Positions 1 through 6,197 of a DNA stretch of 20,217 bases are shown one piece after another. The translations under genes were made by a program, and so were the position numbers. The DNA is from a virus. The stretch spans positions 1 to 20,217 of the IMG/VR virus record IMGVR_UViG_3300046804_005082, one strand, 5' to 3'. The number at the start of each line of letters is the position of its first letter. The first letter of the stretch is position 1. The notes under the pieces are model-generated. The model saw nothing but the letters and a program-made list of their open reading frames with translations, was not told the origin of the DNA and made no database searches.

Positions 1-521
1 TTGAGTTCCTTAACGTTGAGGTATTTAAGACAATTCTGAAGCATGCCAATTTGTCTGCGACAATCTTCCAGCGCATGATGAGTGGTGGGAGGAATGGGTT
101 GCTCGGGCCACAAACTGAACACAGTTCTTGAATCCCGCACCATGTAGTACTGCCAAGGCAATGGTTTGTTGTAACTCTTGTAGGCATGTTCAAGAATGTT
201 CATGTCGTATGTGGGACCTTGAGCCCAGATTCGCTTGGAGTGCCAAATCAACTTGGCCAGTCCGTCCAGTGCTTGGTCCAGCGGGATACGGTCTTCTTCT
301 GCAAACGCTTCTTCCCTAACCACAGCAGGTTGAGTGGCCCACCAGTCAATGGTGCCTTGTTGAATACTGCGATTTTCTTGACTTTCCAGGGTGACCCTAG
401 CATAGTAACATTGCTCATAGTAGCCCGATCCAAACGGATCAAACGCTTGGGCGGCTATGGTAAGAATAGTAGTATCGGGGCCTGTGCCCAGGCCCTCTAA
501 GTCAATCATTAAGTCTGCCAT
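1..521 (-). CDS. dexA: DexA-like 3'-5' exonuclease, DEDDh type (partial, 3' end outside window)
   Basis: The 173 visible residues begin at the ATG at 521; no stop occurs before the window edge, so the C-terminus is missing. All three motifs of a DEDDh exonuclease are visible: ExoI MIDLEG (Asp7, Glu9), ExoII in WAQGPTYDMNIL (Asp106), and ExoIII HHALED (His148, Asp153). This layout fits the Rv2179c/T4 DexA family of two-metal-ion exonucleases that degrade single-stranded nucleic acid 3' to 5'; T4 DexA is about 227 residues. A consensus sigma-70 promoter ends 5 nt before the ATG and no Shine-Dalgarno is present, so a leaderless early transcript is likely. It sits directly downstream of the gp13-like gene, but the promoter suggests separate control. 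Whether the substrate is DNA or RNA cannot be told from the sequence. Confidence 0.85.
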   Translation of the reverse strand, partial: MADLMIDLEGLGTGPDTTILTIAAQAFDPFGSGYYEQCYYARVTLESQENRSIQQGTIDWWATQPAVVREEAFAEEDRIPLDQALDGLAKLIWHSKRIWAQGPTYDMNILEHAYKSYNKPLPWQYYMVRDSRTVFSLWPEQPIPPTTHHALEDCRRQIGMLQNCLKYLNVKEL

Positions 522-526
522 GCTGT

Positions 527-555
527 ATTATAGCAAGACTTCGGTGTTGTGTCAA
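527..555 (-). promoter_or_regulatory. Sigma-70 promoter of the exonuclease gene
   Basis: On the minus strand, TTGACA (555-550) and TATAAT (532-527) are separated by 17 bp, and TGC directly before the -10 makes it an extended -10. Both hexamers are perfect consensus. The -35 begins immediately after the TAA stop of the gp13-like gene. The -10 ends 5 nt before the ATG at 521, so the predicted start of transcription is at or next to the A of ATG. Confidence 0.85.
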
Positions 556-1320
556 TTAGCCAATTACCCAAGTGAGTGGCTGACTTGCATCCACATACAT
601 TTTGAGTTCTTCAATTTTGGCATCCATAATGGCCTGCCCTTCGGACTTCATAGCGGCACCATTGAGTGAGCCGCCACCTTGTGGTCCAGCAATGGTTGAA
701 AACTTTTCACGTGCTTCGCCAATGATCATTTTGCAAGCACCAACCATGTAGTCTCTGATCCACTGTGAAATTTGATAGTCACTGAGCAGTTGGATTTCAG
801 GTTTGGTTTGATATACCCAAAGTAGCACATTTTCGCCAGTGCCTTTGGGATCACGAATCAGTTGCAGTTTCTTTGTGACAGGATTCCAAGTGTAGTTCAT
901 GTAAGCACCAAACATGCGTCCGGCCAATTCCACGTACTGGCTGTAAAAGTCATAGGTAGCAAGGCCACCGGCCACGTTGAAGTTCATGAGATACACATTG
1001 ATCGAAGCCTGAGCAAACGGGTCAAAGTTTGACGCAAAAGGTCCAGTTGAGTCTCCAAAAGTTCTGCGGAATATTTGACGCACACTTTGCACTTCTTGCG
1101 GCAAAGTGTAGATGTTTAGGTCCCGTATCAACTCCATGAAGATATAGGCTTCTTCATAGGCATTGTTGGCTCGTTGGCGATACACGCCCAGGGTACGCTG
1201 ATAAGCGGCTTCGTAGTGCGCAGGATCTAGTTCAAGGTCAATAATTTGATCGCCCAGAGTTAGTTTGCAATATTCAATAAGATTTTGCTTCAACTCCGGT
1301 AAGGTATTTTGCTCAGCCAT
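556..1320 (-). CDS. 13: Neck protein, T4 gp13-like (head completion)
   Basis: This 254-residue protein opens with a segment (residues 8-90) of the form LPELKQNLIEYC..LGDQIIDLELDPAHYEAAYQRTL. That form matches the start of gp13-type neck proteins of environmental T4-like phages, which help seal the filled head and form the head-tail neck with gp14. The size is near that of T4 gp13 (309 residues). No membrane segment or signal peptide is visible. The ATG at 1320 is preceded by GGAG 7 nt upstream, inside a perfect hairpin (1322-1338), and by a late-type GGTAAATA box (1341-1348) that overlaps the stop of the preceding gene. The gene is separated from the gp14/gp15 pair by two unknown genes and lies on the opposite strand, unlike in T4. 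The assignment rests on sequence character and on the presence of 14 and 15 nearby; a generic head-tail connector is the alternative. Confidence 0.65.
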   Translation of the reverse strand: MAEQNTLPELKQNLIEYCKLTLGDQIIDLELDPAHYEAAYQRTLGVYRQRANNAYEEAYIFMELIRDLNIYTLPQEVQSVRQIFRRTFGDSTGPFASNFDPFAQASINVYLMNFNVAGGLATYDFYSQYVELAGRMFGAYMNYTWNPVTKKLQLIRDPKGTGENVLLWVYQTKPEIQLLSDYQISQWIRDYMVGACKMIIGEAREKFSTIAGPQGGGSLNGAAMKSEGQAIMDAKIEELKMYVDASQPLTWVIG

Positions 1321-1321
1321 T

Positions 1322-1338
1322 GGGGAACTCCGTTCCCC
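1322..1338 (-). promoter_or_regulatory. Hairpin presenting the Shine-Dalgarno of the gp13-like gene
   Basis: Read on the minus strand this is GGGGAAC-GGA-GTTCCCC, a perfect 7-bp stem with a 3-nt loop. It ends 1 nt before the ATG at 1320. The Shine-Dalgarno GGAG consists of the loop plus the first stem base, so folding would place it at the apex and pair the sequence between it and the start codon. No U-tract follows, so it is not a terminator. Confidence 0.6.
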
Positions 1339-1340
1339 CT

Positions 1341-1348
1341 TATTTACC
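1341..1348 (-). promoter_or_regulatory. Late-type promoter box GGTAAATA before the gp13-like gene
   Basis: The minus strand reads GGTAAATA, one of the NNTAAATA boxes that precede several virion genes here and resemble the T4 late -10 TATAAATA. It lies 20 nt before the ATG, and its TAA is the stop codon of the preceding gene. There is no -35, as expected for gp55/gp33/gp45-dependent late transcription. Confidence 0.5.
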
Positions 1349-2471
1349 AGGCTTTGAGCACAAGCAAGTTCTCAGTACCCCGAGCATTCCAGGGTGTTTC
1401 TGTGGTAGTGAGATCCTTGAATATCTTTCTAGCGGCTGGTTTGCCTGCGGCCTGGATGGCTCGCACAACATCTGCTGGTTTGCGCACAGTTTTCTGTTGT
1501 GTTTCCACAGTTGAATAACCAATCACGCTGTTGTTCTTGACAGTGAATGCTTGGGTATGGCTGTCAGCCACTAGGTGAATAAGTTTGCGTTTCTTGGTAT
1601 CATACAGCCAGGCTTCACTCTTGTCTACCAAGTTTGCGGCTGGCAAACCCTTGAGTTTGAGTTCCGCAAATTCCAAGGCACACTTGAACTTGGCCGCACG
1701 TTTTTCTGGTGGCACTGCCTTGACCTTGCGTGGTTTGCGTTCCACTTTCTTGATCTGCACGTAAGCGCCACAGTCGTTGATCACTGTTTCACAAAACTTC
1801 ACACAATTACGCAATTGAACCTTGGTCAAGTAACTGTATGCTTCAACCAACAGTGGATCTCGACCTTCCACTGTTTCTTCAAATTCTGCCAACTTGCGCT
1901 TCCAGCGATTGGCAATTTCATTGATCATTTGTGGTGCCACGTTCATGCCACGAATTACCATGATGGGCTTGAAGTCTGCTGACATCTTGGCACCGGACGT
2001 GACAAACTCGTCAAACATAGCATCCAGTTCGGCCGCGCACTCGCCCACTTTTTCTCTCAAGCGATCTTGAATGTTGGGACGAGCAGGGGCGTCCGGCGCT
2101 GGCTCAGATTCCACTTTGACTTCTTGTTTGCTGGTCAAAATTTCTTTCAATGAGTTATCCAGTTTGATTTGTTCATGCTCGTCCAACTGCAAGCCCACCA
2201 TTTTCATGCGGCACAGCCAACCGGTGGTCAAACGTATGGCCGAATCTGGAATGCTTTTAAGAGCGCGAACATCTGCCTTACGGTCCTGGCTTTCCAAATA
2301 GTTCACAATCATTTCTCTGGCGTCTTTTTTGCCGTAGAAATAGTTGTACCAACTGAATGCCTTGCTCAAGGCACTGGTCCTATACTCAGTGGGTTGGGCA
2401 CGCCAAGCAGGTTCGCCGCCCATGACATTGGTGTCTGAACTACGAGGGTTGAGTAATTTGACCGTTTTCAT
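1344..2471 (-). CDS. Conserved T4-like phage protein of unknown function (375 aa)
   Basis: I chose the ATG at 2471 (MKTVKLLNPRSS) because AAGGAG lies 5 nt upstream; an in-frame ATG at 2513 would lie upstream of the promoter -10. Residues 15-115 are a mixed, partly helical region rich in Trp/Tyr near 23-46. An Ala/Pro-rich linker spans about 121-133, a helical region about 134-240, and a Lys/Pro-rich linker about 241-256. The C-terminal part (about 257-375) has the motif SEAWLYDTKKRKLIHLVAD followed by VKNNSVIGYS and a basic stretch ending in RKIFKDL. I recall this C-terminal pattern from uncharacterised proteins of aquatic T4-like phages, but no function is known to me. It has its own sigma-70 promoter (2497-2525), which suggests early expression, and follows a small unknown gene with the same promoter type. 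Confidence 0.75.
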   Translation of the reverse strand: MKTVKLLNPRSSDTNVMGGEPAWRAQPTEYRTSALSKAFSWYNYFYGKKDAREMIVNYLESQDRKADVRALKSIPDSAIRLTTGWLCRMKMVGLQLDEHEQIKLDNSLKEILTSKQEVKVESEPAPDAPARPNIQDRLREKVGECAAELDAMFDEFVTSGAKMSADFKPIMVIRGMNVAPQMINEIANRWKRKLAEFEETVEGRDPLLVEAYSYLTKVQLRNCVKFCETVINDCGAYVQIKKVERKPRKVKAVPPEKRAAKFKCALEFAELKLKGLPAANLVDKSEAWLYDTKKRKLIHLVADSHTQAFTVKNNSVIGYSTVETQQKTVRKPADVVRAIQAAGKPAARKIFKDLTTTETPWNARGTENLLVLKAW

Positions 2472-2496
2472 GCAGGCTCCTTGAAGATTATGTGTA

Positions 2497-2525
2497 ATTA
2501 TAGCAGTTCGCAATTATTTGGTCAA
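2497..2525 (-). promoter_or_regulatory. Sigma-70 promoter of the 375-aa unknown gene
   Basis: The minus strand has TTGACC (2525-2520), a 17-bp spacer and TATAAT (2502-2497) preceded by TGC. The -35 lies inside the last codons of the upstream small gene (Leu-Thr-Lys-stop). A leader of roughly 20 nt with AAGGAG follows, so unlike its two sister promoters this one makes a normal ribosome binding site. Confidence 0.85.
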
Positions 2526-2780
2526 GTCAGCACAAAGTAATACTAAAGTAAGATCTGACTCGCGGCGAAATGTAATCCAGTAAGGACGTACATCGTTACT
2601 GCCTGAGCGAGTTCCGAAATGACTTGACCAACTGAAGTTTTTGTATTCACTGCCCAGTCGCGCTCGACACGCCTTTTCATAGGGTGCTATCATTTTGCTC
2701 CAGCCGTCGAAGCGCAGGGCCACGGTGTGCCCGTGTTCCCGGAACATCTTGAATCTGCGGTTTAATTTAACTACTTTCAT
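2514..2780 (-). CDS. Small conserved phage protein of unknown function (88 aa)
   Basis: The protein starts MKVVKLNRRFKMFREHGH at the ATG at 2780. A TTG two codons upstream (2786) is in frame but abuts the promoter -10 and is unlikely to be used. It is basic at the N-terminus and rich in aromatic residues, with VRPYWITFRRESDLTLVLL near the C-terminus. There is no signal peptide, membrane segment or known catalytic motif. I recall similar small proteins from environmental T4-like phages, where they are uncharacterised. A strong sigma-70 promoter ends 6 nt before the ATG and no Shine-Dalgarno exists, which predicts a leaderless early transcript. Its last codons contain the -35 of the next gene's promoter. 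Confidence 0.7.
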   Translation of the reverse strand: MKVVKLNRRFKMFREHGHTVALRFDGWSKMIAPYEKACRARLGSEYKNFSWSSHFGTRSGSNDVRPYWITFRRESDLTLVLLCADLTK

Positions 2781-2786
2781 AGCCAA

Positions 2787-2815
2787 ATTATAGCAGTTTG
2801 GGATTTATCGGTCAA
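2787..2815 (-). promoter_or_regulatory. Sigma-70 promoter of the 88-aa unknown gene
   Basis: The minus strand carries TTGACC (2815-2810), a 17-bp spacer and TATAAT (2792-2787), again with TGC before the -10. The last seven spacer bases plus the -10 are identical to the promoter at 2497-2525 (AAC TGC TATAAT core). It lies back to back with the late box of the plus-strand gp14-like gene. Confidence 0.85.
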
Positions 2816-2820
2816 CCGTC

Positions 2821-2828
2821 CATAAATA
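2821..2828 (+). promoter_or_regulatory. Late-type promoter box CATAAATA before the gp14-like gene
   Basis: CATAAATA differs from the T4 late -10 TATAAATA at one base. It ends 7 nt before the ATG at 2836, with no Shine-Dalgarno between, so transcription should start at or within a base of the start codon. Confidence 0.6.
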
Positions 2829-2835
2829 CTGCACT

Positions 2836-4209
2836 ATGCCACGTTTGTCACTTTACCGCCCAAATCGAACCCGCGATTACCAGTTTTTGGATCGCACTAT
2901 CTCTGAAATGTACACTGTTGGTGGCATGGATATTTTCCTGCACAAGTACATGGGACCACAAACAGGCGGTGAGGATTCTGCATTTTCTGGCAACGGTGAT
3001 GCTACCCAGCCCATATATGACACACTGGATCCACTGAACATTCAGGATTTGCTGTTGCTGGAAAACCGTGACAGAATTTATGACCAGGACGTTTATGTCA
3101 TGCGTGGTGTTTACAACCATCAAGATATTGACTTTGATCTAACACAGTTTGGCCTGTTTCTCAACAACGATACATTGTTTATTACATTTCACTTCAACGA
3201 CATGATTGACAGTTTGGGACGCAAGATCATGAACGGTGATGTGCTGGAAGTGCCCAACTTGAAAGATTATTATCCGCTGAATCAGGCCATTCCGCAGCCG
3301 CTGCCACGTTACTATGTGGTGCAGGATGCTGACTATGCCACAGAAGGCATGAGCCAAACTTGGTTGCCGCACACCTGGCGTGTGAAGGCCACCCCCATGA
3401 CCAACAATCAAGAGTTTAAAGACATACTTAAGAAACCTGTTGTGTCTGAAAATATCTGGGACAATGGCAACTTCTATCCCACAGGTTGGGTTACAAATTA
3501 TGGCGATGTGTACTATCAAGCCCGACAAAACGTACCTGCCGGCACAGACATCAACAACACTGACTATTGGCAATTGTATACTCCACCCACACAAAGCGAT
3601 GTGTTTAGTGCCAGAACCAAAGACAATCAAATCAACGATGCCATACTCACACAAGCAGACGTGGAAGTGCCTGCGTCAGGTTACGATGTCAAACCACTGT
3701 ATGTGGTTCCTACATTGGACAACGGACAACCAGCCAACCCCATTGGTTTGACCAACTTGAGCGGAGATACAGTGGATGGCACCGAGGGCGGTATGAATGT
3801 GACCCCAAGAGCCGATGGCTACACAGTGGGCTATCTCACAGGCGATGGTGTGCCGCCAAATGGTTTGCCAGTTACTTCGGGCGTACAGTTCCCGCTGAAC
3901 CCTGTGGCCGGCGACTACTGCTTGCGAGTGGACTACTTCCCCAATAGACTGTTCCGTTATGACAGCCGGCGTTGGGTCAAAATTGAGGACAAGGTACGTA
4001 CCAATCTCAACAACGGACCCACCAACGATACTTTACGGTCAGGCTTTGTCAACAATACATACACTACGCCCACAACAGATCTTGGTAATATCCCGCAACG
4101 TCAGAGTCTCAGCCAGATACTGCGGCCACGTGCGGACAATGGAGACCAAAAAGGTTTCTTGGATCCCAAGCCGCCACCAAATACACAACCGGGCCAGAAA
4201 TCGAGTTAA
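2836..4209 (+). CDS. 14: Neck protein, T4 gp14-like, with C-terminal extension and inserted CBM-like module
   Basis: This 457-residue protein begins MPRLSLYRPNRT and keeps the typical gp14 features of environmental T4-like phages. These are VGGMDIFLHKYMGPQ (28-42), a central beta-rich part with FNDMIDSLGRKIMNGDVLEVP (120-140), and WRVKATPMTNNQEFKDIL (181-198). gp14 joins gp13 to form the neck that closes the head and docks the tail. T4 gp14 is only 256 residues. The extra length includes a segment at about 203-248 with W..G..Y..GDVYYQAR...PAGT.INNTDYWQ spacing, reminiscent of CBM5/12-type carbohydrate-binding modules, and a further C-terminal region to 457 with a Pro-rich end. The late box ends 7 nt before the ATG and there is no Shine-Dalgarno. 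The gp15-like gene follows after 3 nt, so the two probably share a transcript. Confidence 0.75.
   Translation: MPRLSLYRPNRTRDYQFLDRTISEMYTVGGMDIFLHKYMGPQTGGEDSAFSGNGDATQPIYDTLDPLNIQDLLLLENRDRIYDQDVYVMRGVYNHQDIDFDLTQFGLFLNNDTLFITFHFNDMIDSLGRKIMNGDVLEVPNLKDYYPLNQAIPQPLPRYYVVQDADYATEGMSQTWLPHTWRVKATPMTNNQEFKDILKKPVVSENIWDNGNFYPTGWVTNYGDVYYQARQNVPAGTDINNTDYWQLYTPPTQSDVFSARTKDNQINDAILTQADVEVPASGYDVKPLYVVPTLDNGQPANPIGLTNLSGDTVDGTEGGMNVTPRADGYTVGYLTGDGVPPNGLPVTSGVQFPLNPVAGDYCLRVDYFPNRLFRYDSRRWVKIEDKVRTNLNNGPTNDTLRSGFVNNTYTTPTTDLGNIPQRQSLSQILRPRADNGDQKGFLDPKPPPNTQPGQKSS
3442..3579 (+). other. CBM5/12-like module inserted in the gp14-like protein
   Basis: Residues 203-248 show the aromatic and Gly spacing of small chitin-binding-like modules: Trp208, Tyr214, Trp218, GDVYYQA at 223-229 and the ending NNTDYWQ. 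They interrupt the gp14-type sequence between DILKKP and the later TKDNQINDAI segment. The assignment is by pattern only. Confidence 0.4.
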
Positions 4210-4212
4210 ACA

Positions 4213-5787
4213 ATGCAACAATTTTTTTACGATGCTCAAATCCGACGGTTCCTACTACAGTTCACCCGGATCATCAGCAACTTTCAAATTGAGTATGGCA
4301 ACGAGTCAGATGGTGTCAACAATGCCGCATTGATAAGAGTGCCTGTTCGCTACGGAGATGCCAGTCGCAATGCGCAGGTTATTATCCAAGAAAACAGCCG
4401 CAACTCAATGCCAGCATCGCCACTTATGACTTTCTACGTGTCTAGCCTGGATTATGATCGTCCTAGAATGCAGGAACCATATCATGTGAGCAAACTCAAT
4501 GTGCGTCAACGTACCTATGACACCGAAACTGACAGTTTTGAAACCACTCAAGGAAACGCATTCACTATTGAACGCTTGATGCCTGTGCCTTATAAACTAG
4601 GCATTACACTGGATATTTGGACGTCAAATACCAATCAAAAGATGCAGTTGTTGGAACAGATACTGACCTTGTTCAATCCCAGTTTGGAAGTGCAAAGCAC
4701 AGACAACTTCATTGACTGGACCAGTTTGAGTGTTGTTGACTTGGAATCAGTTACCTGGACTTCAAGAACTGTGCCAATTGGTACTGAAAATCCCATTGAC
4801 ATGGCCACTATAAAATTCAGTCTGCCAATTTGGATCTCTTCGCCGGCCAAGGTCAAGAAACTGGGTGTGGTCGAACGAGTGATCATGAGCATGTATGATG
4901 CGCAGGGCGATTTGAACAATGCCGTAACCGACAATGATCTACTGCTGGGCACTAGAGTCATTGTCACACCTTGGAATTATGAAGTTGTAGTGATTGGCAA
5001 TCAAATACAGTGCTTGCAAGGACGTACAATTGTGCCCAACGGTGCCAATGATGACTTGACACCTACGTCAGTGGTGGCTGGCAGCAGTTTGTTATGGCCC
5101 GCTGTGATCAGTGCATATGGCGTGCTACGTCCTGGCATAAGTCAAATACGCTTGGATCAAGAAAACGGTTCAACCATAGTAGGCACAGTTGTGGTCAATC
5201 CCAACGACGATAGATTTTTGATCTATGACATTGATCCAGACACAGCGCCACAAAACACCTTGGATCCTATCACTGCCATTATTGATCCTTTGGTGTCAGG
5301 GCCAGGTTATGGACTGCCCGATCCTGCTGTGGGTCAACGCTATCTGCTGACAGAACCCACTGGCAGCAACAATGTGGCCTATACAGCCACTGCTGGCACC
5401 TTTGTGACTGGCACTCGCTATACCATATCATACGTGGGCACCACAAACTTTGTGGCCATTGGTGCTACATCAAACACCGTGGGAATCAGTTTTTACGCTA
5501 CCGGTCCTGGATCAGGAACCGGAGCTGCCACCTACGCAGGACCAAATCTATATCCACCCGAGGCCTGGCTTGGTTCTGTTGGTCAACCCTTGGTAGCATC
5601 AGCCAACGACATCATTGAGTGGACAGGCACATATTGGCGAATTGTGTTCAACAGTGTATCACAGTCCCAAACGGTTCAGTACGTTACCAACATCACCACA
5701 GGTGTGCAATACGAATGGACTGGCGCAGAGTGGATCAAGAGTTATCAAGGTGTGTATCCTGGAGGCACATGGAGTCTGGTGCTTTGA
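4213..5787 (+). CDS. 15: Tail terminator / sheath-stabilising protein, T4 gp15-like, with C-terminal extension
   Basis: Residues 1-245 parallel T4 gp15. The start MQQFFYDAQIRRFLLQ corresponds to T4 MFGYFYNSSFRRYATL, ALIRVPVRYGD (39-49) to FIRVPITY, and MQLLEQILTLFNPSLE (144-159) to QIVEQILPYFQPHF. gp15 caps the sheath and tube and connects the tail to the neck. The protein is 524 residues against 272 in T4. The extension (about 250-524) contains a beta-rich unit starting GQRYLLTEPTG (374-384) and resuming AWLG...ANDIIEWTGTYWRI (451-477). Between them lies a Gly/Thr-rich module (393-442). It ends with YVTNITTGVQYEWTGAEW...GGTWSLVL. The start is 3 nt after the gp14 stop with only a weak ribosome binding site, so translation is probably coupled. 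The last 19 nt overlap the Nudix gene. Confidence 0.82.
   Translation: MQQFFYDAQIRRFLLQFTRIISNFQIEYGNESDGVNNAALIRVPVRYGDASRNAQVIIQENSRNSMPASPLMTFYVSSLDYDRPRMQEPYHVSKLNVRQRTYDTETDSFETTQGNAFTIERLMPVPYKLGITLDIWTSNTNQKMQLLEQILTLFNPSLEVQSTDNFIDWTSLSVVDLESVTWTSRTVPIGTENPIDMATIKFSLPIWISSPAKVKKLGVVERVIMSMYDAQGDLNNAVTDNDLLLGTRVIVTPWNYEVVVIGNQIQCLQGRTIVPNGANDDLTPTSVVAGSSLLWPAVISAYGVLRPGISQIRLDQENGSTIVGTVVVNPNDDRFLIYDIDPDTAPQNTLDPITAIIDPLVSGPGYGLPDPAVGQRYLLTEPTGSNNVAYTATAGTFVTGTRYTISYVGTTNFVAIGATSNTVGISFYATGPGSGTGAATYAGPNLYPPEAWLGSVGQPLVASANDIIEWTGTYWRIVFNSVSQSQTVQYVTNITTGVQYEWTGAEWIKSYQGVYPGGTWSLVL
5389..5538 (+). other. GTTNF module inserted in the gp15-like protein
   Basis: Residues 393-442 have the pattern YTISYVGTTNF..IGA....G..F.ATG.GSGTGAA. 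The same pattern recurs in the 280-residue virion protein (15564-15707). The flanks (RYLLTEPTG and AWLG) read as two halves of one domain, so the module looks inserted. Confidence 0.6.
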
Positions 5788-6197
5788 AGGCAGTGGGTGT
5801 GTGGTTCCGCAGTAAGGACACTGGACGCTATCTTTATCTATTACGCAATGATGCCAAGCATCCAGGTGCATGGGGACTGCCAGGCGGCAAGATTGAAACT
5901 GGCGAAACCTTGTTGGGTGGCATGGAACGTGAGTGCGTAGAAGAACTGGGATTCTTTCCCACATACTTACGACTTATTCCATTGGAAAAATTTACCTCAG
6001 CCGATTCGGCGTTTGAATATCACACGTGGATTTGCGTAGTAGACACAGAGTTTACACCTCGGCTCAACTATGAACACATGGGATATGCGTGGATTGATGC
6101 TGGCTCTTGGCCTCGACCCATGCATCCTGGCTTGTGGAATACCATGAACATTGATGCTGTGCAACAAAAGATTCAACAGGTAGAACAGACTTTATAA
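5769..6197 (+). CDS. Nudix hydrolase (MutT-like)
   Basis: The 142-residue protein has a complete Nudix box at residues 40-62: G-x5-E, x7, then RECVEELGF, which supplies the metal-binding Glu residues. The preceding AWGLPGG and following beta strands fit a single-domain Nudix fold. Such enzymes hydrolyse nucleoside diphosphates linked to another moiety (8-oxo-dGTP, nucleotide sugars, dinucleoside polyphosphates, NAD). The substrate cannot be read from the sequence. I chose the ATG at 5769 because GGAGG lies just upstream and the homology-like region starts at about residue 6; TTG 5784, overlapping the gp15 stop, is an alternative. A longer frame back to 5619 would overlap gp15 by 169 nt and is not credible. 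The gene ends tail to tail with a fibre gene, the two stop codons lying in one TTATAA. Confidence 0.88.
   Translation: MESGALKAVGVWFRSKDTGRYLYLLRNDAKHPGAWGLPGGKIETGETLLGGMERECVEELGFFPTYLRLIPLEKFTSADSAFEYHTWICVVDTEFTPRLNYEHMGYAWIDAGSWPRPMHPGLWNTMNIDAVQQKIQQVEQTL

Noticed and set aside
128-669. Small plus-strand frames at the left end
   Set aside because: They overlap the exonuclease and gp13-like genes, which have clear motifs, and show no coding signals of their own.
2472-2513. Upstream ATG start at 2513 for the 375-aa gene
   Set aside because: It lies upstream of the promoter -10 and has no ribosome site; the ATG at 2471 has AAGGAG at good spacing.
3139-3654. 171-residue minus-strand frame opposite gp14
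   Set aside because: It lies inside a well-supported plus-strand gene, has no promoter or ribosome site and shows no recognisable domain.
5619-5768. Upstream ATG start for the Nudix gene
   Set aside because: It would overlap gp15 by 169 nt and add residues not typical of Nudix proteins; the ATG at 5769 has GGAGG just upstream.
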